64,000 nt of DNA from Nomia melanderi (lineage: Eukaryota > Arthropoda > Insecta > Hymenoptera > Halictidae). A program made the position numbers and the translations under genes. The DNA lies in assembly GCF_051020985.1 (NCBI RefSeq), contig NW_027475141.1, positions 558,001 to 622,000 of the forward strand. The letters are read 5' to 3'. The notes under the pieces are model-generated. The model ran no database searches. It was not told the origin of the DNA and saw only the letters and a list, made by a program, of their open reading frames with translations. Below, piece after piece: positions 1 through 11,450 of the stretch (within the stretch, counting starts at the first letter, position 1; each line of letters starts with the position of its first letter).

Positions 1-256
1 TAATAGCACCCGAGATATCACCAGATATATATTGGATTTTTCCCTGACCCTGAGTGCCCGGCCCCATGTGTCGGTGGTTTTCTCGGTCCCTGGTGGTCCG
101 AGGTCGTTCCCTCTGCACAGATTCATGCGACAGGGCCTCCTGCAGACAATGCACTTTGGTTTATTGCGATATCTCTAATAGCACCCGAGATATCCCCAGA
201 TATATATTGGATTTTCCCCTGACCCTGAGTGTCCGGCCCCATGAGTCGGTGGTTTT

Positions 257-277
257 CTCGGACCCTGGTGGTCCGAG
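257..277. other. Perfect 8-bp hairpin variant in a monomer centre
   Basis: Arms CTCGGACC and GGTCCGAG flank a 5-base CTGGT loop. The common monomer has CTCGGCCC here and keeps only a 5-bp CTCGG/CCGAG pairing. The same perfect arms occur at 7,782-7,802 (loop GTGGT), 11,805-11,825, 17,230-17,250, 18,105-18,125, 18,805-18,825, 23,878-23,898 and 25,626-25,646. All are in domain 1, and all but one sit in monomers with GAGTCGGTGG or GAGTCGGTTG just upstream. Whether the structure forms or does anything is unknown; it may only mark one sub-family. Confidence 0.7.
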
Positions 278-1344
278 GGTGTTCCCGCTGCCCAGATTCA
301 TGCGCCAGGTCCTCCTACAGACAATGCACCTTGATTTATTGCGCTATCTGTAATAGCACCCGAGATATCGCCAGATACATATTGGATTTTTCCCTGACCC
401 TGAGCGTCCGGCCCCATGAGACCGTGGTTTTCTCGGCCCCTGGTGGTACGAGGTCGTTCCCGCTGCAAAGATTCATGCGCCAGGGCCCCCTGCATATAAT
501 TCACTTTGGATTATTGCGCTATCTGTAATAGCACCCGAGAAAGCACCATATATATGCTGTATTTTTACATGACTTTGGGTGACGGATACCGAAAATCTGT
601 AATTTTCTCGACCCCTGGTGGTGCGAGCTCGTTCTCGCTGGCCAGATTCATGCGCCAGGGCCTCCTACAGACAATGCACTTTGATTTATTGCGCTATCTC
701 TACTAGCACCCGAGATATCACCAGATATATATTGGATTTTTCCCTGACCCTGAGTGCCCGGCCGCATGAGACGGTGGTTTTCTCGGCCCCTGGTGGTCCG
801 AGGTCGTTCCCGCTGCACAGATTCATGCGCCAGGGCCTCCTGCAGACAATCCACTTTGGTTTATTGCGCTATCTCTAATAGCACCCGAGATATCACCAGA
901 TATATATTGGATTTTTCCCTGACCCTGAGTGTCCGACCCCATGAGACGGTGGTTTTCTCGGCCCCTGGTGGTCCGAGGTCGTTCCCGCTGCACAGATTCA
1001 TGCGCCAGGGCCTCCTGCAGACAATCCACTTTGGTTTATTGCGCTATCTCTAATAGCACCCGAGATATCACCAGATATATATTGGATTTTTCCCTGACCC
1101 TGAGTGCCCGGCCCCATGTGTCGGTGGTTTTCTCGGTCCCTGGTGGTCCGAGGTCGTTCCCGCTGCACAGATTCATGCGCCCGGGCCTCCTGCAGATTAT
1201 TCACTTTGGTTTATTGCGCTATCTCTAATAGCACCCGAGATATCACCAGATATATATTGGATTTTTCCCCGAACCTAACTGTCCGGCCCCATGAGACGGT
1301 GGTTTTCTCGGACCCTGGTGATCCGAGGTCGTTCCCGCTGCACA

Positions 1345-2118
1345 GATTCATGCGCCAGGGCCCCCTGCATATAATTCACTTTGGATTATTGCGCTATCTG
1401 TAATAGCACCCGAGAAAGCACCATATATATGCTGTATTTTTACATGACTTTGGGTGACGGATACCGAAAATCTGTAATTTTCTCGACCCCTGGTGGTCCG
1501 AGGTCGTTCTGCTGCACAGATTCATGCGCAAGGTTCTCCTACGGACAATGCACTTTGATTTATCGCGCTATCTGTAATAGAACCCGAGATATCACCAGAT
1601 ATATGCTGGATTTTTACATGACATTGGGTGACGGATACCGAAAATCTGTAATTTTTTCGGCCGCTGGTGGTCCGATGTCGTTCCTGCTGCACAGATTCAT
1701 GCGCCAGGGCCTCCTGCAGATAAATCACTTTTGATTATTGCGCCATCTCTAATAGCACCCAAGATATCACCAGATATATATTGGATTTTCCCTGACCCTG
1801 AGTGTCCGGCCCCATGAGACTGTGGTTTTCTCGGCCCCTGGTGGTCCGAGGTCGTTCCCGCTGCACAGATTCATGCGCCATTGCATCCTACGGACAATGC
1901 ACTTTGATTTATTGCGCTATCTCTAATAGCACCCGAGATATCACCGGATATATATTTGATTATTCCCTGACCCTGAGTCTCCAGCCCCATGAGACGGTGG
2001 TTTTCTCGGCCCCTAGTGGTCCGAGGTCGTTCCCGCTGCACAGATTCATGCGCCAGGGTCTCCTGCAGATAATTCACTTTGGTTTATTGCGCTATCTCTA
2101 ATAGCACCCGAGATATCA
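1345..2118 (+). repeat. Dispersed duplication, copy at 23,916-24,689
   Basis: A run of about 4.4 monomers matches 23,916-24,689 at an offset of 22,571 bases (129 monomers less 4 bases). It contains two consecutive type B units, and both copies share a 1-base loss in GTTCTGCTGC near 1,507. Shared private variants also include the CACTTTTGATTATT junction and the CCAAGATATCACC head. The edges are approximate because neighbouring monomers are similar anyway. Confidence 0.8.
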
Positions 2119-3560
2119 CCACATTTTATATTGGATTTTCCCCTGACCCTGAGTGTCCGGCCCCATGTGACGGTGGTTTTCTCGGCCCCTGGTGGTCCGA
2201 GGTCGTTCCCGCTGCACAGATTCATGCGCCCGGGCCTCCTGCAGATTATTCACTTTGGTTTATTGCGCTATCTCTAATAGCACCCGAGATATCACCAGAT
2301 ATATATTGGATTTTTCCCCGAACCTAACTGTCCGGCCCCATGAGACGGTGGTTTTCTCGGACCCTGGTTATCCGAGGTCGTTCCCGCTGCACAGATTCAT
2401 GCGCCAGGGCCTCCTACAGACAATGCACTTTGATTTATTGCGCTACCTGTAATAGCACCCGAGATATCACCAGATATATCTTGGATTTTTCCCTGACCCT
2501 GAGTGTCCGGCCCCATGAGACGGTGGTTTTCTTGGCCCCTGGTGGTCCGAGGTCGTTCCCGCTGGCCAGATTCATGCGCCAGGGCCTCCTACAGACAATG
2601 CACTTTGATTTATTGAGCTATCTCTAATAGCGCCCGAGATATCACCAGGTATATAATTGATTTTTCCCTGACCCTGAGTGTCCGGCCCCATGAGACGGTG
2701 GTTTTCTCGGCCCCTCGTGGTCCCAGGTCGTTCCCGCTGCACAGATTCAAGCGCCAGGGCCACCTGCAGATAATTCACTTTGGTTTATTGCGCTATTTCT
2801 AATAGCACCCGAGATATCACCAGCTATATATTGGATTTTCCCTGACCCTGAGGGTCCGGCCCCATAAGACGGTGGTTTTCTCGGCCCCTGGTGGTCCGAG
2901 ATCGTTCCCGCTGCACAGATTCATGCGCCAGGGCCTACAGCAGATAATTCACTTTGGTTTATTGCGCAATCTCTAATAGCACCCGAGATATCACCAGATA
3001 TATATTGGATTTTCCCCTGACCCTGAGTGTCCGGCCCCGTGAGACGGTGGTTTTCCCGGCCCCTGGTGGTCCGAGGTCGGTCCCGCTGCCCATATTCATG
3101 CGCCAGGGCCTCCTACAGGCAATGCACTTTGATTTATTGCGCTATCTGTAATAGCACCCGAGAAAGCTCCATATATATGTTGGATTTTTACATCACATTG
3201 GGTGACGGATACCGAAAATCTATCATTTTCACGGAACCTGGTGGTCCGAGGTCGTTCCCGCAGGCCAGATTCATGCGCCAGGGCCTCCTACAGACAATAC
3301 ACTTTGATTTATTGCGCTATCTCTAATAGCGCCCGAGATATCACCAGGTATATATTTGATTTTTCCCTGACCCTGAGTGTCCGGCCCCATGAGACGGTGG
3401 TTTTCTCGACCCCTGGTGGTCCGAGATCGTTCCCGCTGCACAGATGCATGCGCCAGGGCCTCCTGCAGATAATTCACTTTGGTTTATGGCGGTATCTCTA
3501 ATAGCACCCGAGATATCACCAGATATATATTGGATTTTCCCCTGACCCTGAGTGTCCGGC
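1725..3560 (+). repeat. Dispersed ~1.8-kb duplication, copy at 12,574-14,409
   Basis: About 10.5 monomers match 12,574-14,409 at an offset of 10,849 bases (62 monomers less 1). Marker variants occur in the same order in both copies: the CCAAGATATC head, the CAGCCCCATGAG variant, the CACATTTTATATTGG head, the GAACCTAACTGTCC unit, a unit with AAGCGCCAGGGCCACC, a type B unit with TTTACATCACATTGGG, and a GTTTATGGCGGTATC unit. There are only scattered single-base differences. Confidence 0.85.
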
Positions 3561-3728
3561 CCCATGAGACGGTGGTGTTCTCGGCCCCTGGTGGTCCGAG
3601 GTCGTTCCCGCTGCCCAGATTCATGCGACAGAGCCTCCTGCAGATAATTCACTTTGGTTTATTGCGCTATCTCTAATAGCATCCGAGATATCACCAGATA
3701 TATATTGGATTTTCCCCTGACCCTGAGT

Positions 3729-4921
3729 GTCCGGCCCCATGAGTCTTTGGTTTTCTCGGCAACTGGTGGTCCGAGCTCGTTTCCGCTGCACAGATTCATG
3801 CGCCAGGGCATCCTGCAGACAATGCACTTTGGTTTGTTGCGCTATCTCTAATAGCACCTGAGATATCACCAGATATATATTGGATTATACCCTGACCCTT
3901 AGTATCCGGCCCCATGAGTCGGTGGTTTTCTCGGCCCCTGGTGGTCCGAGGTCGTTCCCCCTGCACAGATTCATGCGCCAGGGCCTCCTGCAGATAATTC
4001 ACTTTGATTTACCGCGCTATCTGTTATTGCACACGAGATATCACCAGATATATATTAGATTTTCCCCTGACCCTGAGTGCCCGTGCGCAATGAGACGGTG
4101 GTTTTATGGGCCCCTGGTGGTCCGAGGTCGTTCCCGTTGCACAGATGCATGCGCCAGGGCCTCCTGCAGATAATTCAGTTTGATTTACCGCGCTATCTGT
4201 AATTGCACCTGAGATATCACCAGATATATATTGGATTTTTCCCTGACCCTGAGTGTCCGGCCCCATGAGACGGTGGTTTTTTCGGCCACTGGTGGTCCGA
4301 GCTCGTTTCCGCTGCACAGATTCATGCGCCAGGGCCTCCTGCAGACAATGCACTTTGATTTATTGCGCTATCTCTAATACCACCCGAGGTATCACGAGAT
4401 ATATGCTGGATTTTTACATGACCTTGGGTGACGGATACCGAAAATCTGTAATTTTCTCTGCCCCTGGTGGTCCGAGGTCCTTCCTGCTGCACAGATTCAT
4501 GCGCAAGGGCCTCCTAGGGACAATGCACTTTGGTTTATTGCGCTATCTCTAATAGCACCCGAGATATCACCAGATATATATTGGATTTTCCCCTGACCCT
4601 GAGTGTCCTGCCCCATGAGACGGTGGTTTTCTCGGCCCCTGGTGGTCCGAGGACGTTCCCGCTGCCCAGAATCATGCGCCAGGGCCTCCTACAGACAATG
4701 CACTTTGATTTATTGCGCTATCTGTCATAGCACCCGAGAAAGCTCCATATATATGCTGGATTTTTACATGACTTTGGGTGACGGATACCGAAAATCTGTA
4801 ATTTTCTCGGCCCCTGGTGGTCCGATGTCGTTCCTCCTGCACAGATTCATGCGCAAGGGCCTCCTACGGACAATGCACTTTGATTTTTTTCGCTATCTCT
4901 AATAGCACCCGAGATATCACC
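3729..4921 (+). repeat. Dispersed ~1.2-kb duplication, copy at 15,628-16,820
   Basis: Nearly seven monomers match 15,628-16,820 at an offset of 11,899 bases (68 monomers less 1). Shared rare variants include CATGAGTCTTTGGTTTTC, the TTATACCCTGACCCTTAGT unit, GAGTGCCCGTGCGCAATGAG, the GGTTTTATGGGCCCC centre, the CACCCGAGGTATCACGAG head and the GATTTTTTTCGC end. A few single-base differences separate the copies, for example TTAGATTTT near 4,056 against TTGGATTTT in the other copy. Confidence 0.85.
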
Positions 4922-7525
4922 GGATATATATTTGATTATTCCCTGACCCTGAGTCTCCAGCCCCATGAGACGGTGGTTTTCTCGGCCCCTGGTGGTCCGA
5001 GGCCGTTCCCGCTGCACAGATTCATGCGCCAGGGTCTCCTGCAGATAATTCACTTTGGTTTATTGCGCTATCTCTAATAGCACCCGAGATATCACTAGAT
5101 ATATATTTGATTTTTCCCTGACCTTGAGTGTCCGGCTCCATGAGACGGTGGTTTTCTCGGCCCCTCGTGGTCCGCGGTCGTTCCCGCTACACAGATTCAT
5201 GCGCCAGGGCCTCCTCCAGATAATTCACTTTGGTTTATTGCGCTATCTCTAATAGCACCCGAGATATCACCACATTTTATATTGGATTTTCCCCTGACCC
5301 TGAGTGTCCGGCCCCATGTGACGGTGGTTTTCTCGGCCCCTGGTGGTCCGAGGTCGTTCCCGCTGCACAGATTCATGCGCCCGGGCCTCCTGCAGATTAT
5401 TCACTTTGGTTTATTGCGCTATCTCTAATAGCACCCGAGATATCACCAGAAATATATTGGATTTTTCCCCGAACCTAACAGTCCGGCCCCATGAGACGGT
5501 GGTTTTCTCGGACCCTGGTGATCCGAGGTCGTTCCCGCTGCACAGATTCATGCGCCAGGGCCTCCTACAGACAATGTACTTTGATTTATTGCGCTATCTG
5601 TAATAGCACCCGAGATATCACCAGATATATCTTGGATTTTTCCCTGACCCTGAGTGTCCGGCCCCATGAGACGGTGGTTTTCTCGGCCCCGGGTGGTCCG
5701 AGGTCGTTCCCGCTGGCCAGGTTCATGCGCCAGCGCCTCCTACAGACAATGCACTTTGATTTATTGCGCTATCTCTAATAGCGCCCGAGATATCACCAGG
5801 TATATATTTGATTTTTCCCTGTCCCTCAGTGTCCGGCCCCATGAGACGGTGGTTTTCTCGGCCCCTCGTGGTCCCAGGTCGTTCCCGCTGCACAGATTCA
5901 AGCGCCAGGGCCACCTGCAGATAATTCACTTTGGTTTATTGCGCTATTTCTAATAGCACCCGAGATATCACCAGATATATATTGGATTTTCCCTGACCCT
6001 GAGGGTCCGGCCCCATAAGACGGAGGTTTTCTCGGCCCCTGGTGGTCCGAGATCGTTCCCGCTGCACAGATTCATGCGCCAGGGCCTACAGCAGATAATT
6101 CACTTTGGTTTATTGTGCAATCTCTAATAGCACCCGAGATATCACCAGAAATATATTGGATTTTTCCCCGAACCTAACAGTCCGGCCCCATGAGACGGTG
6201 GTTTTCTCGGACCCTGGTGATCCGAGGTCGTTCCCGCTGCACAGATTCATGCGCCAGGGCCTCCTACAGACAATGTACTTTGATTTATTGCGCTATCTCT
6301 AATAGCACCCGAGATATCACCGGATATATATTTGATTATTCCCTGACCCTGAGTGTCCGGCCCCATGAGTCTTTGGTTTTCTCGGCAACTGGTGGTCCGA
6401 GCTCGTTTCCGCTGCACAGATTCATGCGCCAGGGCATCCTGCAGACAATGCACTTTGCTTTGTTGCACTATCTCTAATAGCACCCGAGATATCACCAGTT
6501 ATATATTGGATTTTCCCCTGACTTTGAGTGTCCGGCCCCATGAGACGGTGGTTTTCTCGGGCCCTAGTGGTCCGAGGTCGTTCCCGCTGCACAGATTCAT
6601 GCGCCAGGGACTGCTGCAGATAAGTCACTTTGGTTTATTGCGCTATCTCTAATAGCACCCGAGATATCTCCAGATATATATTGGATTTTTCCCTGACCCT
6701 GAGTGTCCGGCCCCATGAGGCGGTGGTTTTCTCGGCCCCTGGTGGTCCGAGGTCGTTCCTGCTGGCCAGATTCATGCGCCAGGGCCTCCTACAGACAATG
6801 CACTTTGATTTATAGAGCTATATGTTATAGCACCCGAGATATCACCAGGTATATATTGGATTTTTCCCTGACACTGTGTGTCCGGCCCCATAAGACGGTG
6901 GTTTTCTCGGCCCCTGGTGGTCCGATGTCTTTCCTGCTGCACAGATTCATGCGCCAGGGCCTCCTACAGACAATGCACTTTGATTTATTGCGCTATCTCT
7001 AATAGCACCCGAGATATCACCAGATATATATTGGATTTTCCCCTGACCCTGAGTGTCCGGCCCCATGTGACGGTGGTTTTCTCGGCCCCTGGTGGTCCGA
7101 GGTCGTTCCCGCTGCACAGATTCATGCGCCCGGGCCTCCTGCAGATTATTCACTTTGGTTTATTGCGCTATCTCTAATAGCACCCGAGATATCACCAGAT
7201 ATATATTGGATTTTTCCCCGAACCTAACTGTCCGGCCCCATGAGACGGTGGTTTTCTCGGACCCTGGTGATCCGAGGTCGTTCCCGCTGCACAGATTCAT
7301 GCGCCAGGGCCTCCTACAGACAATGCACTTTTTATTTATTGCGCTATCTGTAATAGCACCCGAGATATCACCAGATATATCTTGGATTTTTCCCTGACCG
7401 TGAGTGTCCGGCCCCATGAGACGGTGGTTTTCTCGGCCCCCGGTGGTCCGAGGACGTTCCCGCTGCCCAGAATCATGCGCCAGGGCCTCCTACAGACAAT
7501 GCACTTTGATTTATTGCGCTATCTG

Positions 7526-7700
7526 TAATAGCACCCGAGAAAGCTCCATATATATGCTGGATTTTTACATGACTTTGGGTGACGGATACCGAAAATCTGT
7601 AATTTTCTCGGCCCCTGGTGGTCCGATGTCTTTCCTGCTGCACAGATTCATGCGCAAGGGCCTCCTACGGACAGTGCACTTTCATTTATTGCGATATCTC
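7526..7700 (+). repeat. Reference type B monomer (175 bp)
   Basis: This unit is collinear with type A and exactly as long. It reads GAGAAAGCTCCATATATATG where A has GAGATATCACCAGATATATA, then TTTTTACATGACTTTGGGTG followed by ACGGATACCGAAAATCTGTA, and rejoins A at TTTTCTCGG. Over positions of about 57-78 the two types share little. The GGGTGACGG marker or a one-base variant of it occurs near 577, 1452, 1626, 3209, 4426, 4777, 7577, 8102, 8277, 8627, 8801, 10023, 10373, 11251, 14047, 14923, 15273, 16325, 16675, 17551, 17901, 18600, 18950, 19125, 19999, 20174, 20874, 21049, 21748, 22098, 23496, 24025, 24199, 25249, 25896, 26418, 26592, 28518, 28692, 29042, 34118, 34818, 37090, 38489, 44264, 44964, 47238, 48288, 48817, 53708, 53882, 54236, 55986, 62112 and 62636. 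There are two head forms: GAGAAAGC(T/A)CC, and the A-like GAGATATCACC. Some B units use GGATTCCGAATATCTG in place of GGATACCGAAAATCTG. Confidence 0.92.
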
Positions 7701-9778
7701 TAATAGCACCCGAGATATCCCCAGATATATATTGGATTTTCCCCTGACCCTGAGTGTCCGGCCGCATGAGTCGGTGGTTTTCTCGGACCGTGGTGGTCCG
7801 AGGTCGTTCCCGCTGCCCAGATTCATGCGCCAGGTCCTCCTACAGACAATGCACCTTGATTTATTGCGCTATCTCTAATAGCACCCGAGATATCCCCAAA
7901 TATATATTGGATTTTTCCCTGACCCTGAGCGTCCGGCCCCATGAGACGGTGGTTTTCTCGGCCCCTGGTGGTCGGAGGCCGTTCCCGCTGCACAGATGCA
8001 TGCGCCAGGGCCTCCTACAGACAATGCACTTTGATTTATTGCGCTATCTGTAATCGCACCCGAGAAAGCTCCATACATATGTTGGATTTTTACATGACAT
8101 TGGGTGACGGACACCGAAAATCTATCATTTTCACGGCCCCTGGTGGTCCGAGGTCGGTCCCGCTGCCCATATTCATGCGCCAGGGCCTCCTACAGGCAAT
8201 GCACTTTGATTTATTGCGCTATCTGTAATAGCACCCGAGAAAGCTCCATATATATGTTGGATTTTTACATCACATTGGGTGACGGATACCGAAAATCTAT
8301 CATTTTCACGGAACCTGGTGGTCCGAGGTCGTTCCCGCTGGCCAGATTCATGCGCCAGGGCCTCCTACAGACAATGCACTTTGATTTATTGCGCTATCTC
8401 TAATAGCGACCGAGATATCACCAGGTATATATTTGATTTTTCCCTGACCCTGAGTGTCCGGCCCCATGAGACGGTGGTGTTCTCGGCCCCTGGTGGTACG
8501 AGGTCGTTCCCGCTGCACAGACGCATGCGCTAGGGCCTCCTGCAGATAATTCATTTGGTTTATTGCGCTATCTCTAATAGCACCCGAGATATTACCAGAT
8601 ATATGCCGGATTTTTACATGACTTTGGGTGACGGATACCGAAAATCTGTAGTTTTATCGGCCCCTGGTGGTCCGATGTCGTTCCTGCTGCACTGATTCAT
8701 GCGCAAGGGCATCCTACGGACAATGCACTTTGATTTATCGCGCTATCTGTAATAGAACCCGAGATATCACCAGATATATGCTGGATTTTTACATGACATC
8801 GGGTGACGGATACCGAAAATCTGTAATTTTTTCGGCCGCTGGTGGTCCGATGTCGTTCCTGCTGCACAGATTCATGCGCCAGGGCCTCCTGCAGATAAAT
8901 CACTTTGGTTTATTGCGCTATCTCTAATAGCACCCGAGATATCACCAGATATATATTGGATTTTCCCCTGACCCTGAGTGTCCGGTCCCATGTGACTGTG
9001 GTTTTCTCGGCCCCTGGTGGTCCGAGGTCGTTCCCGCTGCACACATTCACGCGCCAGGGCCTCCTGCAGATAACTCACTTTTGATTATTGCGCCATCTCT
9101 AATAGCACCCAAGATATCACCAGATATATATTGGATTTTCCCTGACCCTGAGTGTCCGGCCCCATGAGACTGTGGTTTTCTCGGCCCCTGGTGGTCCGAG
9201 GTCGTTCCCGCTGCACAGATTCATGCGCCATTGCATCCTACGGACAATGCACTTTGATTTATTGCGCTATCTGTAATAGCACCCGAGATATCACCAGATA
9301 TATCTTGGATTTTTCCCTGACCCTGAGTGTCCGGCCCCATGAGACGGTGGTTTTCTCGGCCCCTGGTGGTCCGAGGTCGTTCCCGCTGGCCAGATTCATG
9401 CGCCAGGGCCTCCTACAGACAATGCACTTTGATTTATTGCGCTATCTCTAATAGCGCCCGAGATATCACCAGGTATATATTTGATTTTTCCCTGACCCTG
9501 AGTGTCCGGCCCCATGAGACGGTGGTTTTCTCGGCCCCTCGTGGTCCCAGGTCGTTCCCGCTGCACAGATTCAAGCGCCAGAGCCACCTGCAGATAATTC
9601 ACTTTGGTTTATTGCGCTATTTCTAATAGCACCCGAGATAGCACCAGATATATATTGGATTTTCCCTGACCCTGAGGGTCCGGCCCCATAAGACGGTGGT
9701 TTTCTCGGCCCCTGGTGGTCCGAGATCGTTCCCGCTGCACAGATTCATGCGCCAGGGCCTCCTGCAGATAATTCACAT

Positions 9779-10422
9779 TGATTTACCGCGCTATCTGTTA
9801 TTGCACCCGAGATATCACCAGATATATATTGGATTTTCCCCTGACCCTGTGTGTCCGGCCCCATGAGACGGTGGTTTTCTCGGCCCCTGGTGGTCCGAGG
9901 ACGTTCCCGCTGCCCAGAATCATGCGCCAGGGCCTCCTACAGACAATGCACTTTGATTTATTGCGCTATCTGTCATAGCACCCGAGAAAGCTCCATATAT
10001 ATGCTGGATTTTTACATGACTTTGGGTGACGGATACCGAAAATCTGTAATTTTCTCGGCCCCTGGTGGTCCGAGGTCGTTCCCGCTGCACAGATTCATGC
10101 GCCCGGGCCTCCTGCAGATTATTCACTTTGGTTTATTGCGCTATCTCTAATAGCACCCGAGATATCACCAGATATATATTGGATTTTTCCCCGAACCTAA
10201 CTGTCCGGCCCCATGAGACGGTGGTTTTCTCGGACCCTGGTGATCCGAGGACGTTCCCGCTGCCCAGAATCATGCGCCAGGGCCTCCTACAGACAATGCA
10301 CTTTGATTTATTGCGCTATCTGTAATAGCACCCGAGAAAGCTCCATATATATGCTGGATTTTTACATGACTTTGGGTGACGGATACCGAAAATCTGTAAT
10401 TTTCTCGGCCCCTGGTGGTCCG
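9779..10422 (+). repeat. Dispersed ~640-bp duplication, copy at 14,679-15,322
   Basis: Matches at an offset of exactly 4,900 bases (28 monomers). Both copies carry a TTATTGCACCCGAGATATC head, the CCAGAATCATGCGCC variant and two type B units separated by a GAACCTAACTGTCC type A unit. Beyond 10,422 the two regions switch to different sub-families. Confidence 0.75.
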
Positions 10423-10679
10423 AGGTCGTTCCCGCTGCACAGATTCATGCGCCAGGGTCTCCTGCAGATAATTCACTTTGGTTTATTATGCTATCTCTAA
10501 TAGCACCCGAGATATCACTAGATATATATTTGATTTTTCCCTGACCTTGAGTGTCCGGCCCCATGAGACGGTGGTTTTCTCGGCCCCTCGTGGTCCGCGG
10601 TCGTTCCCGCTACACAGATTCATGCGCCAGGGCCTCCTCCAGATAATTCACTTTGGTTTATTGCGCTATCTCTAATAGC

Positions 10680-11450
10680 ACCCGACATATCACCACATTT
10701 TATATTGGATTTTCCCCTGACCCTGAATGTCCGGCCCCATGTGACGGTGGTTTTCTCGGCCCCTGGTGGTCCGAGGTCGTTCCCGCTGCACAGATTCATG
10801 CGCCCGGGCCTCCTGCAGATTAATCACTTTGGTTTATTGCGCTATCTCTAACAGCACCCGAGATATCACCAGATATATATTGGATTTTTCCCCGAACCTA
10901 ACTGTCCGGCCCCATGAGACGGTGGTTTTCTCGGACCCTGGTGATCCGAGGTCGTTCCCGCTGCACAGATTCATGCGCCAGGGCCTCCTACAGACAATGC
11001 ACTTTGATTTATTGCGCTATCTGTAATAGCACCCGAGATATCACCAGATATATCTTGGATTTTTCCCTGACCGTGAGTGTCCGGCCCCATGAGACGGTGG
11101 TTTTCTCGGCCCCCGGTGGTCCGAGGACGCTCCTGCTGCCCAGAATCATGCGCCAGGGCCTCCTACAGACAATGCACTTTGATTTATTGCGCTATCTGTA
11201 ATAGCACCCGAGAAAGCTCCATATATATGCTGGATTTTTACATGACTTTGGGTGACGGATACCGAAAATCTGTAATTTTCTCGGCCCCTGGTGGACCGAA
11301 GTCTTTCCTGCTGCACAGATTCATGCGCAAGGGCCTCCTACGGACAGTGCACTTTCATTTATTGCGATATCTCTAATAGCACCCGAGATATCCCCAGATA
11401 TATATTGGATTTTCCCCTGACCCTGAGTGTCCGGCCCCATGAGTCGGTGG
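10680..11450 (+). repeat. Dispersed ~770-bp duplication, copy at 22,928-23,698
   Basis: Matches at an offset of 12,248 bases (70 monomers less 2). Shared markers in order are the CACATTTTATATTGG head, GCGCCCGGGCCTCC tail, GAACCTAACTGTCC unit, CCCCCGGTGGTCCGAGGACG centre and a type B unit with GCCCCTGGTGGACCGA. A related but shorter block lies near 5,257-5,640. Confidence 0.75.

Noticed and set aside
25..45. TATA-box promoter at the ATATATATTGG stretch
   Set aside because: The AT-rich stretch occurs in nearly every unit and has no associated start site, gene or other promoter element. It is part of the satellite sequence.
54..353. 99-codon plus-strand ORFs ending in LLRYL, and 68-codon minus-strand ORFs starting MNYLQEALAH, repeated through the window
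   Set aside because: They recur every 175 bases in step with the satellite, overlap in different frames on both strands, often use GTG starts, and change by frame shift with each small indel. No codon-level constraint, splice signal or recognisable domain is visible.
540..640. Type B block as an inserted foreign sequence
   Set aside because: The B unit is the same length as A and collinear with it, with the same flanking TTGGATTTTT-like and TTTTCTCGG segments. It is a divergent homologous segment rather than an insertion.
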